DNA of 62,227 nucleotides. Origin: UMGS1590 sp963558655. Its GTDB lineage: Bacteria; Bacillota; Peptococcia; Peptococcales; Peptococcaceae. The stretch spans positions 1-62,227 of the forward strand of contig CAUWHJ010000018.1 of assembly GCA_963558655.1 (NCBI GenBank), given 5' to 3'. Positions 7,462 to 15,050 of this stretch are shown in pieces; positions within the stretch are counted from its first letter, which is position 1; every line of letters starts with the position of its first letter. The notes beneath the pieces were generated by a model that had not been told where the DNA came from, made no database searches, and worked only from the letters and a program-made list of their open reading frames with translations. Made by a program: the position numbers and the translations under genes.

Positions 7462-8580
7462 ATGCATGAATTACAACTCTCAGAAAATATTGCACGGCTG
7501 CGGCGTGAAAAAAACGTGACGCAAGAACAATTAGCGGATCATATCGGTGTGACAAAAGGGGCTGTTTCAAAATGGGAAAATGGTACAACATTGCCTGATC
7601 TTGTGACTTTACCTTTATTGGCATCCTTTTTCGATGTTAGCGTGGATGCGCTTTTAGGTTACACACCGCAGCTTTCGCGAGAACAAATCAAAGTGTATTA
7701 TCAAGAATTTGCAAAGGAATTTTCCGAGCGTGGTTTTGACGAAGTGTTTATTGATGTTCAGGAATTGGTGAAAACGTATTATTCCTGCTATCCGTTGCTT
7801 TTTCAAATGAGCATACTTTTGTTGAATCATTTTTCTTTGGCTACGACGCAAGAAGCGCAACAGAAGGTATTGCGTTATATGGACAATTTGCTGACGCGTG
7901 TGCAGAAAGAAAGTGACAATCGCAATCTTGTGGCCGACGCTTGTGTACTGCAGGCCATGGTTTGGATGCAGCAAGGGCGCAGCGAAGAAGCTGTGTATGC
8001 TCTGGAGAAAGTGGTTGATCCGGTGCGCTTGGCAGAGAACGCTGGTGCGCTTCTGATTTCAGCTTATTGTATGCGTGGCGATTTGGCTAAGGCTGATGCA
8101 CAGGCGCAATTAGAGATGTATTTGGCAGTGCTCGACCTTGTGAGTGCTGCGAGAAGTCATCTTATGATTCATTCTGGAGATGGCAAGGTGTTTTCTGAAA
8201 CGGTGGCGCGTATTGATGCAGTGATCGACGCTTATAAACTGCTGGCACTTAATCCAAATTGTGTGGCGCAGTTCAGTTATCAAGCAGCAACAGTAGCGCT
8301 TGCACAAGGAGACCACGCAGAAACATTTCGCTTGCTTGAACGTTTTGTGCAGGCTATGGAAGTGCTTTTTGCCCCAAATGGTTTTCGCTTGCATGGAGAT
8401 GATTATTTCACTGCGCTGGAAGGTTGGTTCGAAAAGCTTGAACAGGGAGAAAATGCACCACGTGACCCTGAAACAGTACGTCAAGATGTATTAGCAAATT
8501 TTGCACAACCATTTGCTGCGTTGGCAGATGATGCTGATTTTCAGCGGTTGTACACGAAGTTGAAGGCGGTGATGGCATGA
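7462..8580 (+). CDS. XRE-type HTH regulator with a long helical (TPR-like) C-terminus
   Basis: A 372-residue protein. Residues 5-60 are a clear Cro/CI helix-turn-helix (TQEQLADHIGVTKGAVSKWENG). The remaining 300 residues are alpha-helical and TPR-like by their Ala/Leu/Tyr pattern, without enzyme motifs, as in ligand- or peptide-sensing regulators. The ATG at 7462 follows CAGGAGGTG; the frame also opens at GTG 7453, inside the ribosome site. The stop overlaps the next gene by 4 bases. It probably controls the downstream exporter. Confidence 0.85.
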   Translation: MHELQLSENIARLRREKNVTQEQLADHIGVTKGAVSKWENGTTLPDLVTLPLLASFFDVSVDALLGYTPQLSREQIKVYYQEFAKEFSERGFDEVFIDVQELVKTYYSCYPLLFQMSILLLNHFSLATTQEAQQKVLRYMDNLLTRVQKESDNRNLVADACVLQAMVWMQQGRSEEAVYALEKVVDPVRLAENAGALLISAYCMRGDLAKADAQAQLEMYLAVLDLVSAARSHLMIHSGDGKVFSETVARIDAVIDAYKLLALNPNCVAQFSYQAATVALAQGDHAETFRLLERFVQAMEVLFAPNGFRLHGDDYFTALEGWFEKLEQGENAPRDPETVRQDVLANFAQPFAALADDADFQRLYTKLKAVMA

Positions 8581-8777
8581 ATTGGCAAGATCTCCTTCCT
8601 GTCTTGATTCCATTGTTGATCGTTGAATTGGGCCTATTGGCGTTTACACTGTACCATATTTTTACGCATGACCAGTACAAACACGGCAATAGAGTTCTGT
8701 GGGTAGTTATTGCGATTGTCGGTATGCAGTTTATTGGGCCGATTCTCTATTTCCTGCTTGGAAAGGAGGAAAATTGA
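8577..8777 (+). CDS. Small PLDc_N-domain membrane protein
   Basis: A 66-residue protein with two hydrophobic helices (about 9-29 and 40-61) and the ending MQFIGPILYFLLGKEE, typical of the phospholipase-D-nuclease N-terminal (PLDc_N) small proteins. These often sit beside ABC transporters related to bacteriocin or antimicrobial peptide immunity. It overlaps the regulator by 4 bases at its start and the ABC ATPase by 1 base at its stop, so the operon is tightly coupled. Confidence 0.82.
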   Translation: MNWQDLLPVLIPLLIVELGLLAFTLYHIFTHDQYKHGNRVLWVVIAIVGMQFIGPILYFLLGKEEN

Positions 8778-9694
8778 TGAACGTGCTCCAGATCAACGGC
8801 CTTTCAAAGCGCTTCGGCAAACAGCAGGTCATTGATGGCTTGGATTTGACGGTACCGGAAGGAAGCGTGTTTGGTTTTATAGGGCGCAATGGTTCCGGTA
8901 AAACAACCACAATGAAGATGGTACTTGGCTTGTTGGCACCGGATGCTGGTGAAATTCGCGTTTGCGGCGAAAAAGTGCGCTTTGGCGAAACACCAACGAA
9001 TCGTTTCATTGGCTACTTACCAGATGTACCGGAATTTTATAATTACATGACCGCGTCGCGCTATTTGGCACTTTGTGGTGATATTTTGGGCCTTACGAAA
9101 AGCGATTGTGAGCAACGCAGTAGAAATCTTTTGGCGTTAGTGGGGCTTGAGGGTGAGACAAAACGCATCGGCGGTTATTCGCGAGGTATGAAGCAGCGCC
9201 TTGGGGTTGCACAAGCGCTATTGGGAGCACCGAAACTGCTCATTTGTGACGAGCCGACAAGCGCTTTAGACCCACTTGGACGTAAGGAGTTGCTCGATAT
9301 TCTGCGTGCTATTAGCGCTGAAACGACCGTGCTTTTTTCGACGCATATTCTCTCTGATGTGGAGCGCATTTGCGATCAAGTAGCGTTATTAAATGAAGGA
9401 AAGATTGTGGTAAGTGGCAATTTAGCAGAGCTCAAAATGCGGCACGGGCATGACGAGCTGATTGTAGAATTTGCGAGCAAAGAAGAAACGTCACGTTTCA
9501 AAGCGTACCTCAAAAAGAAAGCGTCGTTTATGACAAATAAAGAAGATGGAACCGCTCTTATTTTTGAGAGCCGTGATATGGCGACTGTACAGCGAACGCT
9601 TTTTGAGGTATTGGCAGAAACAGAATTTTATCCGGTTAGACTTGAAATTTTGGAGCCAAACCTTGAAAAACTTTTTTTGGAGGTGATTCGATGA
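8777..9694 (+). CDS. ABC transporter ATP-binding protein
   Basis: A 305-residue single ABC domain: Walker A GRNGSGKTTT (about residues 38-47), signature YSRGMKQRL, Walker B LLICDEPTSALDPLG and switch His in FSTHILSD. The C-terminal 80 residues form the extra domain seen in CcmA/bacitracin-type export ATPases. GGAAAGGAGG precedes the ATG. It overlaps the permease start by 4 bases. It would energise export or membrane clearance of a peptide or lipid by the next protein. Confidence 0.92.
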   Translation: MNVLQINGLSKRFGKQQVIDGLDLTVPEGSVFGFIGRNGSGKTTTMKMVLGLLAPDAGEIRVCGEKVRFGETPTNRFIGYLPDVPEFYNYMTASRYLALCGDILGLTKSDCEQRSRNLLALVGLEGETKRIGGYSRGMKQRLGVAQALLGAPKLLICDEPTSALDPLGRKELLDILRAISAETTVLFSTHILSDVERICDQVALLNEGKIVVSGNLAELKMRHGHDELIVEFASKEETSRFKAYLKKKASFMTNKEDGTALIFESRDMATVQRTLFEVLAETEFYPVRLEILEPNLEKLFLEVIR

Positions 9695-10449
9695 AAGGGT
9701 TCACTGCTTTTTTCAAAAAAGAATGGTTGGAAAACGTAAAAAACCATCGTTTACTTATTCTTGCTGCAGTGTTTCTGATTTTTGGCATCACCAATGCGCC
9801 TTTAGCCAAATATATCCCGGACATTCTTTCTACGCTTGCTGATGGTTTAACGATGAACGTAGAGCCAACTGCACTTGATGCGTGGATGCAATTTTTTAAG
9901 AATAATTCCGGTATTGGTATGAGCGCTGTTATTATTCTATTTGGCAGTACCCTGGCAAGTGAATATACACGTGGCACCCTTGTGCTCATGGTGACGAAAG
10001 GTTTGCCACGGCGCACGATTATTCTTGCAAAATATGTTGTCAGTGTACTCATTATGAGCTTTTGCTATTGGTTGAGTTTTGCTGTTACTTATGCTTATAC
10101 TGCTTATTATTGGCCGGGGAGTGCGCTTTCACATACAGTACTTGCGGCAGCGGCCCTTTGGCTTATTGGTTTTTTCTATCTTGCCGTTCTGTTGCTGGGT
10201 GGTGTGCTTTTTCGACAAACCTTTAGCGCCATCCTTTTCACAGGTGGCATTGTTGCGTTGCTTTCTCTGGTGAATGTTTTTGACGTTGCCACAACAATCA
10301 ATCCTATTCGTTTGACGGGAGAGAACCTTGCGCTCATCGAAGGAACGCTTAGCGTCGGTGATTTGTTTGGTGCATTTGTTGCAACGGTGCTGCTCACCAT
10401 CATCGCTCTGGTGGCAGCGGTGAAAGTGTTTGAGAGGAAGGCGCTGTAA
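9691..10449 (+). CDS. ABC-2 type transporter permease
   Basis: A 252-residue protein with a cytosolic amphipathic start (FFKKEWLENVKNHRLLIL), then six hydrophobic helices, including a large loop after helix 1 and the conserved EYTRGTLVLMVTKGLPRRT segment between helices 2 and 3, typical of ABC-2 permeases with one ATPase partner. It is the last gene of the operon. Confidence 0.88.
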   Translation: MKGFTAFFKKEWLENVKNHRLLILAAVFLIFGITNAPLAKYIPDILSTLADGLTMNVEPTALDAWMQFFKNNSGIGMSAVIILFGSTLASEYTRGTLVLMVTKGLPRRTIILAKYVVSVLIMSFCYWLSFAVTYAYTAYYWPGSALSHTVLAAAALWLIGFFYLAVLLLGGVLFRQTFSAILFTGGIVALLSLVNVFDVATTINPIRLTGENLALIEGTLSVGDLFGAFVATVLLTIIALVAAVKVFERKAL

Positions 10450-10450
10450 A

Positions 10451-10483
10451 AAAGAAGCATGTTCAATAGAACATGCTTCTTTT
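10451..10483. terminator. Intrinsic terminator, probably bidirectional
   Basis: AAAGAAGCATGTTC (10451-10464) is the exact complement of GAACATGCTTCTTT (10469-10482). Both ends have T/A tracts, so it can end the ABC operon and the converging minus-strand gene. Confidence 0.93.
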
Positions 10484-10514
10484 ATAGTGGAATGAAAAAT
10501 TTGGTAGCATATAT

Positions 10515-10901
10515 TTATATTGCTTTTACGAGAAACACAGTTCCTATCAAAATAGCGAGTAATAAAAAAAGTAATCCAACACCAATGAGATATCTTTTGG
10601 TCATGCTCATTTGGTGTATATGATCTAAAATTTCGCTTACTTCTGCTGACATATCCGTAGCAGTTTTTGAGTGGTGTTGCGAATGAACGTCTGGGTGATT
10701 TGTTTCTTCTCCTTTTAGTAAATAATCGGTTGTTACTCCAAAAATTTCACTTAGATGAATAATTTTTTCGCTATCTGGCACAGTTTGACCAGTTTCCCAT
10801 TTTGAAACAGCTTGCCTTGTTACATTCATTAATGAAGCCAGTTCTTCTTGTGAAAGTCCTTTTATTTTTCTGAGATGAATAAGTTGTTCTGAAATACTCA
10901 T
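10515..10901 (-). CDS. XRE-family regulator with a C-terminal membrane anchor
   Basis: A 128-residue protein. Residues 6-60 are a Cro/CI HTH (SQEELASLMNVTRQAVSKWE). A hydrophilic linker follows, and the last 25 residues are one hydrophobic helix (GVGLLFLLLAILIGTVFLVKAI). This layout is common in small Bacillota regulators that may sense the membrane state. The ribosome site AAGGAGA precedes the ATG. A short inverted repeat GCAAC/GTTGC (10944-10958) upstream could be its operator. Confidence 0.85.
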   Translation of the reverse strand: MSISEQLIHLRKIKGLSQEELASLMNVTRQAVSKWETGQTVPDSEKIIHLSEIFGVTTDYLLKGEETNHPDVHSQHHSKTATDMSAEVSEILDHIHQMSMTKRYLIGVGLLFLLLAILIGTVFLVKAI

Positions 10902-11001
10902 GAATTTGGTCTCCTTTATTTTTGATAGCGTATGTATTGTTTAGCAACGTGTGGTTGCAGTGGTTTGAAACCCAAAATTGTGAGAGCATAGGCGATCATC
11001 T

Positions 11002-11820
11002 TTAATTTAGCATATTTTTTATACAGTTGGTATAGGCATATACAATTTGCTTCTCGATAGATTTTATGGCGTCGACATTTATATTGGCAGGATTTCCTAG
11101 ATAACCGTTAGGTGTGATTTCTTTTGCGGCTTCTCCACCTAAAAGCCATTTTTTTATATCTGCAAAATTAGCTTTTGTAGATGGTAACGTTTTCGCAATA
11201 TTTATATCAACCAAATCGGGATATTCTAATAGCATCCAACTTGTTTCATCTGCACCAGCATGAAAATCAAAATGATCGGCTTCAATACTGAGCTGGTTTG
11301 ATGCAAGGTTTACTGGTAGAAAACAGCTAGGGCGTTTATTAAAACCTAGTTGAGTAAATAAATTTTTAGCAGCGACGTAATAGGTTTTAATTCGCAATTG
11401 TGAGTTGATGTCTTGCGTTACTTCAGCGATTGTTCTCATATGTTGATAGTCGCCGTGAAAACTTAGGAGAAAAATGGTTGTGAACCCCCAATTTTCAAAG
11501 TTTTTGATGATCTCGTAGAGTAATTGTTTGGTTGTTTGAGGACTTATTTGAAAACTTCCAATAAATCCGTTGGTTATACTATTTATACCCCAATAAAAAG
11601 GCGGCGCGATTAAAGCGTCGATATTATTTTTTTGCAACTGATCACATATTTTATTGCACACTGATTGTGTAAGATAAATGTCGACACCAGTACAAAGATG
11701 TGGTCCGTGTTCTTCTACAACAGAAATGGGGAGCAACACAGGCGCATTTTTGTCTGCTAATTGTTCTATCATTTTGTAAGACATATCAACCATTGTTTTG
11801 TTAAAAATTGAGTAGCTCAT
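11002..11820 (-). CDS. Creatininase-family amidohydrolase (divergent)
   Basis: A 272-residue protein of the creatininase fold. The N-terminal metal motif VVEEHGPHLCTGVDI supplies Glu, His and Asp ligands. The central motif reads FHGDYQH where most relatives have HGGN, and the later HAGADETSW keeps the usual His/Glu pair. Members hydrolyse cyclic or formamide amides. Substrate here is unknown. The gene is clearly more AT-rich than its neighbours and uses AAA/ATT/TTT codons heavily, which suggests transfer from elsewhere. The ribosome site AAGGAGG is strong. Confidence 0.82.
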   Translation of the reverse strand: MSYSIFNKTMVDMSYKMIEQLADKNAPVLLPISVVEEHGPHLCTGVDIYLTQSVCNKICDQLQKNNIDALIAPPFYWGINSITNGFIGSFQISPQTTKQLLYEIIKNFENWGFTTIFLLSFHGDYQHMRTIAEVTQDINSQLRIKTYYVAAKNLFTQLGFNKRPSCFLPVNLASNQLSIEADHFDFHAGADETSWMLLEYPDLVDINIAKTLPSTKANFADIKKWLLGGEAAKEITPNGYLGNPANINVDAIKSIEKQIVYAYTNCIKNMLN

Positions 11821-12011
11821 ACGATAACCTCCTTGTTTATGAGCATTTGTTATTGTTCGTTTTCAATAATAGCTTTTTCAATGGTTGCAAGCCACCTACT
11901 TTACATGGACAATGAGGCAACTTATAGTTGCATTTTTGATAAAGCAGTGCATAGAGGGTGAAATGACAGGTTATGTAGGGGGAATGGTGAAGAAAATCTA
12001 TAAAGAATCAC

Positions 12012-12062
12012 ACACAAAACAAATGGCTGAACGCATTGTGCGTTCAGCCATTTGTTTTGTGT
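12012..12062 (-). terminator. Very long perfect hairpin ending lysA
   Basis: Two 24-base arms (12012-12035 and 12039-12062) are exact inverted copies around a 3-base loop. The stop codon of lysA lies immediately beside it. On the minus strand the stem ends in a T-rich stretch, so it can act as a terminator, though the length is unusual. Confidence 0.75.
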
Positions 12063-12067
12063 TTCGC

Positions 12068-13309
12068 TTAGAATTTCAGTGTTGCAAAAAGATCATCGAT
12101 GGTTTCGGCGCGGCGAATCATGGTGACGCTGTGGTCTTCGTTGAGTAAGAGTTCTGCGCTGCGAAGTTTGCCGTTGTAGTTGAAGCCCATGGAGTGGCCG
12201 TGAGCACCGGCATCGTGGATAACGAGGAGGTCGCCTTCTTCGATTTCTGGCAGTTCGCGTTGGATAGCAAATTTGTCGCAGTTTTCGCAGAGGCTGCCGA
12301 CGACATCGTAAACATGGTCGTGTGGGGCGTCTTCTTTACCGAGAACGGTGATGTGATGATAAGCACCGTACATACCTGGGCGCATGAGATTGGCCATGGA
12401 AGCGTCCACGCCGATGTAGTTACGATAGGTGTCTTTGTGGTGAATGGCACGGGTGACAAGGTAACCGTAAGGGCCAGTTACCATACGACCGCATTCGAGC
12501 ATGATTTTGAGTGGATCGAGACCGGCAGGGATAATGATTTCGTCGTACATTTTCTTAATTAAGCTGGAAACATATTCGAGATCCATTGGGTCTTGTTCAG
12601 GTCGGTAAGGGATACCGATACCGCCGCCGAGGTCAACGAAGGAGATGCGTACACCGGTCTTTTCATAGACTTCAACGATGAGGTCGAACATCATTTTGGC
12701 GGTTTCTGCGAAGTATTCTGGATTGAGTTCGTTGGAAACCACCATGGTGTGAAGACCAAATTTTTCACAGCCTTTTTCTTTGCAGATGGCGTAGGCTTCG
12801 ATGATCTGGTCTTTGGTGAGGCCGTACTTGGCTTCTTCAGGCTTGCCGATGAGTTCGTTGCCATCACGCAATGGTCCTGGGTTGTAACGGAAGCAAATGG
12901 TTTTTGGAAGTTCATGTTTACGTTCCAGATATTCGATGTGGCTGATGTCGTCAAGGTTTAAGATGGCGCCAAGCTTTAGCGCGTAGTCGTATTCAGCCAT
13001 TGGTGTGTTGTTGCTGGAGAACATGATATCTTCGCCAGTCATACCAACCTGTTCAGAGAGCAGAAGTTCTGGCATGGAACTGCAGTCAGCCCCCAAGCCT
13101 TCTTCTTTGAAGATTTTTAAGAGACTTGGATTTGGGGTTGCTTTAACGGCGAAGTATTCTTTGAATTCAGGCGCCCAGCTGAAAGCGTTTTGCAGGCGAT
13201 GAATGTTATCAACGATGGCTTTTTTGTCATAAATATGAAATGGGGTTGGATAGGTTTCTGTAATCTTTTCCATTTCGTCTTTAGTAAATGGAACGGTTTT
13301 CTTAGACAT
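12068..13309 (-). CDS. lysA: Diaminopimelate decarboxylase, PLP-dependent (last step of lysine synthesis)
   Basis: A 413-residue fold-III PLP enzyme that converts meso-diaminopimelate to L-lysine. The PLP lysine is in EYFAVKATPNPSLL (about residue 54). The glycine-rich phosphate loop is VDLGGGIGIPY. The substrate/PLP motifs LECGRMVTGPYG and GSLCENCD (catalytic Cys and Glu from the second subunit) follow. The frame extends to 13408, but ATG 13309 follows AAGGAGG and begins MSKKTVPFTK. It is monocistronic, with its own promoter and a terminator hairpin. Related amino acid decarboxylases are a less likely alternative. Confidence 0.88.
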   Translation of the reverse strand: MSKKTVPFTKDEMEKITETYPTPFHIYDKKAIVDNIHRLQNAFSWAPEFKEYFAVKATPNPSLLKIFKEEGLGADCSSMPELLLSEQVGMTGEDIMFSSNNTPMAEYDYALKLGAILNLDDISHIEYLERKHELPKTICFRYNPGPLRDGNELIGKPEEAKYGLTKDQIIEAYAICKEKGCEKFGLHTMVVSNELNPEYFAETAKMMFDLIVEVYEKTGVRISFVDLGGGIGIPYRPEQDPMDLEYVSSLIKKMYDEIIIPAGLDPLKIMLECGRMVTGPYGYLVTRAIHHKDTYRNYIGVDASMANLMRPGMYGAYHHITVLGKEDAPHDHVYDVVGSLCENCDKFAIQRELPEIEEGDLLVIHDAGAHGHSMGFNYNGKLRSAELLLNEDHSVTMIRRAETIDDLFATLKF

Positions 13310-13339
13310 GTTTTTGCCTCCTTGAATAATTATAATATT

Positions 13340-13368
13340 AGCATAAACGAACTCTTGTTGATTGTCAA
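13340..13368 (-). promoter_or_regulatory. Promoter of lysA
   Basis: On the minus strand TTGACA (13368-13363), 17 bases, TATGCT (13345-13340), 31 bases before the lysA start. I see no lysine riboswitch: the leader is only about 25 bases long. Confidence 0.8.
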
Positions 13369-13519
13369 GAATTGCTGTGGATAAATTGCAGTGTGAATGT
13401 ATTTTCATGCAAAATTATGCATGGTTTTTGTAAAAAAATTTTCGTGTAAGGGCTTTTCCGGTGATTGTGTAAAGGGAAAGAAAGTGCGTTGTGATTGGCG
13501 AAAGAAACACGTTATTCTT

Positions 13520-13548
13520 TTGACGGCGTCTCAGTGGCGTGTTATACT
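13520..13548 (+). promoter_or_regulatory. Promoter of the lepB-rbgA-asnS-yajQ operon
   Basis: TTGACG (13520-13525), 17 bases, TATACT (13543-13548). It lies divergent to the lysA promoter about 150 bases away. Confidence 0.88.
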
Positions 13549-13589
13549 ATGAAGATGAGTTCAGCGCCAGAGCCGGGGCTGGAAGGAGA

Positions 13590-13631
13590 ATGACGGCTGC
13601 GTGCGAGCACGTGGAAAAGGATGGAGGGTGA
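13590..13631 (+). CDS. Possible 13-codon upstream ORF in the lepB leader
   Basis: ATG at 13590 opens MTAACEHVEKDGG and stops at 13631, five bases before the lepB TTG start. The GGAAGGAG before it is only 1-2 bases from the ATG, so translation is doubtful. The region also forms small GC-rich hairpins (around 13567-13582 and 13600-13611). Confidence 0.25.
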   Translation: MTAACEHVEKDGG

Positions 13632-13635
13632 TTTT

Positions 13636-14184
13636 TTGAGCGACCAGAAAGAGAAAAAGAAAAACAATTATTTTCGCGATTATTTGTTGCCGGTGATTAT
13701 CGCCTTAGCGATTGTGGTTGTGCTTCGTATGTTTGTGGTTGGTATGTATTATGTGCCAAGTGGGTCGATGATTCCAACACTGGAAATAAATGATAAGGTT
13801 GTAGCAACGAAATTTTCTTATAAGCTGCACGAACCAGAGCGCGGCGATGTGGTAGTTTTTAAGTATCCTGTCAATGAAGAACAAGGAATAGAAACTGTCA
13901 TTTATGTGAAACGTCTTATTGGGTTACCTGGAGAGACGTTAGAAATTAAGAATAATACGGTGTATATTGATGGTACGCCGCTGGAAGAAGATTACCTGAA
14001 TAGCGATACGAATATGCCTGATTTTGGGCCGGTGACGATTCCGGAAGATGAGTATTTCATGATGGGGGATAATCGCAACAATTCCAGCGATAGCCGCGTT
14101 TGGGGCACAGTGAAGGATGAATATTTAGTGGCGAAAGCACAATTTATTTATTGGCCGTTTGATCATATGGGGAGGGTTGAGTAA
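13636..14184 (+). CDS. lepB: Signal peptidase I
   Basis: A 182-residue membrane-bound serine protease that removes signal peptides from secreted proteins. A charged N-terminus precedes one membrane helix (LLPVIIALAIVVVLRMFVVG). The catalytic Ser is in VPSGSMIPTL (about residue 44), the catalytic Lys in VIYVKRLIGLPGE (about 86), and MGDNRNNSSDSRVWG is the conserved box D/E. TTG 13636 lies 8 bases after GGAGGGTG and is my preferred start; ATG 13621 would sit inside that ribosome site. The stop overlaps rbgA by one base. Confidence 0.93.
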   Translation: MSDQKEKKKNNYFRDYLLPVIIALAIVVVLRMFVVGMYYVPSGSMIPTLEINDKVVATKFSYKLHEPERGDVVVFKYPVNEEQGIETVIYVKRLIGLPGETLEIKNNTVYIDGTPLEEDYLNSDTNMPDFGPVTIPEDEYFMMGDNRNNSSDSRVWGTVKDEYLVAKAQFIYWPFDHMGRVE

Positions 14185-15041
14185 TGGCAACGATACAATG
14201 GTTTCCGGGGCATATGACCAAAGCACGGCGCATGATTGAGCAGGAATTGAAACTTGTTGATGTTGTTATTGAGTTGGTTGATGCACGTATTCCAGAAAGT
14301 AGCCGCAATCCGCTTTTAGGTGAGATTATTGGCAAGAAACGTCCGCGTCTGATTATCCTGAACAAGTCGGATTTAGCAGATCCAAACCGTACACAGTATT
14401 GGCTGCAAAAATATACGGCAGGTAACCATTTGGCTGTGGCAGTTAATTCCACGAGTGGGCGGAAGAAATTGACGCAGACGATTGTAGAAGCTGTGTATAA
14501 GTTGACAGAAGCAAAACGACAGCGTTTTCTTGATAAGGGCGCAACGAGCGTTACTTTGCGTGTGATGGTGGTTGGTATTCCGAATGTCGGTAAGAGCACG
14601 TTCATCAATATGCTTTTAGGGCGTGGTTTGACAACTACTGGCAATAAACCTGGGGTGACAAAAGGCAAACAGTGGGTGCGCTTAACTGATGATATTGAAC
14701 TGCTTGATACCCCAGGGCTTTTGTGGCACAAGTTTGAGGATCAAGAAGTTGGCGAGAAATTAGCGATGACAGGCGCTATCAGCGATGATGTGTTTGTCTG
14801 GGAAGATGTAGCTTTTCATTTTCTTAAAATAGCGCAAGAGCGTTACGCTGCTCTTTTGGCAGAGCGTTATACTATGGTGGCAGAAGAGGTGTCAACCATG
14901 GACACTTATGAGCTTATGCAAGCCATTGGGCGCAAGCGTGGGGCGATTGTGCGCGGTGGAAAAGTCGATGATTTGAAAACAGCACATATTATATTGAAGG
15001 ATTTTCGCGACAGTAAGATTGGTCGCATTACGTTAGAATAG
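14184..15041 (+). CDS. rbgA: Ribosome biogenesis GTPase RbgA (YlqF)
   Basis: A 285-residue circularly permuted GTPase needed for late 50S subunit assembly. It starts with the family signature IQWFPGHMTKA. The G4 motif NKSDL comes first (about residue 60), followed by G5 NSTSG, then G1 GIPNVGKST (about 131), G2 and G3 DTPGL (about 175), the permuted G4-G5-G1-G2-G3 order. The C-terminus is the RNA-binding helical region. lepB-rbgA adjacency is typical of Bacillota, usually with rplS in front; rplS is absent here. Confidence 0.95.
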   Translation: MATIQWFPGHMTKARRMIEQELKLVDVVIELVDARIPESSRNPLLGEIIGKKRPRLIILNKSDLADPNRTQYWLQKYTAGNHLAVAVNSTSGRKKLTQTIVEAVYKLTEAKRQRFLDKGATSVTLRVMVVGIPNVGKSTFINMLLGRGLTTTGNKPGVTKGKQWVRLTDDIELLDTPGLLWHKFEDQEVGEKLAMTGAISDDVFVWEDVAFHFLKIAQERYAALLAERYTMVAEEVSTMDTYELMQAIGRKRGAIVRGGKVDDLKTAHIILKDFRDSKIGRITLE

Positions 15042-15050
15042 GGGGCATGT

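Noticed and set aside
11885..12148. Plus-strand ORF between the creatininase gene and lysA
   Set aside because: It runs through the 24-bp hairpin and into antisense of lysA; no ribosome site or motif.
12194..12961. Plus-strand open frames opposite lysA
   Set aside because: They are mirror frames caused by lysA codon use, without ribosome sites or known motifs.
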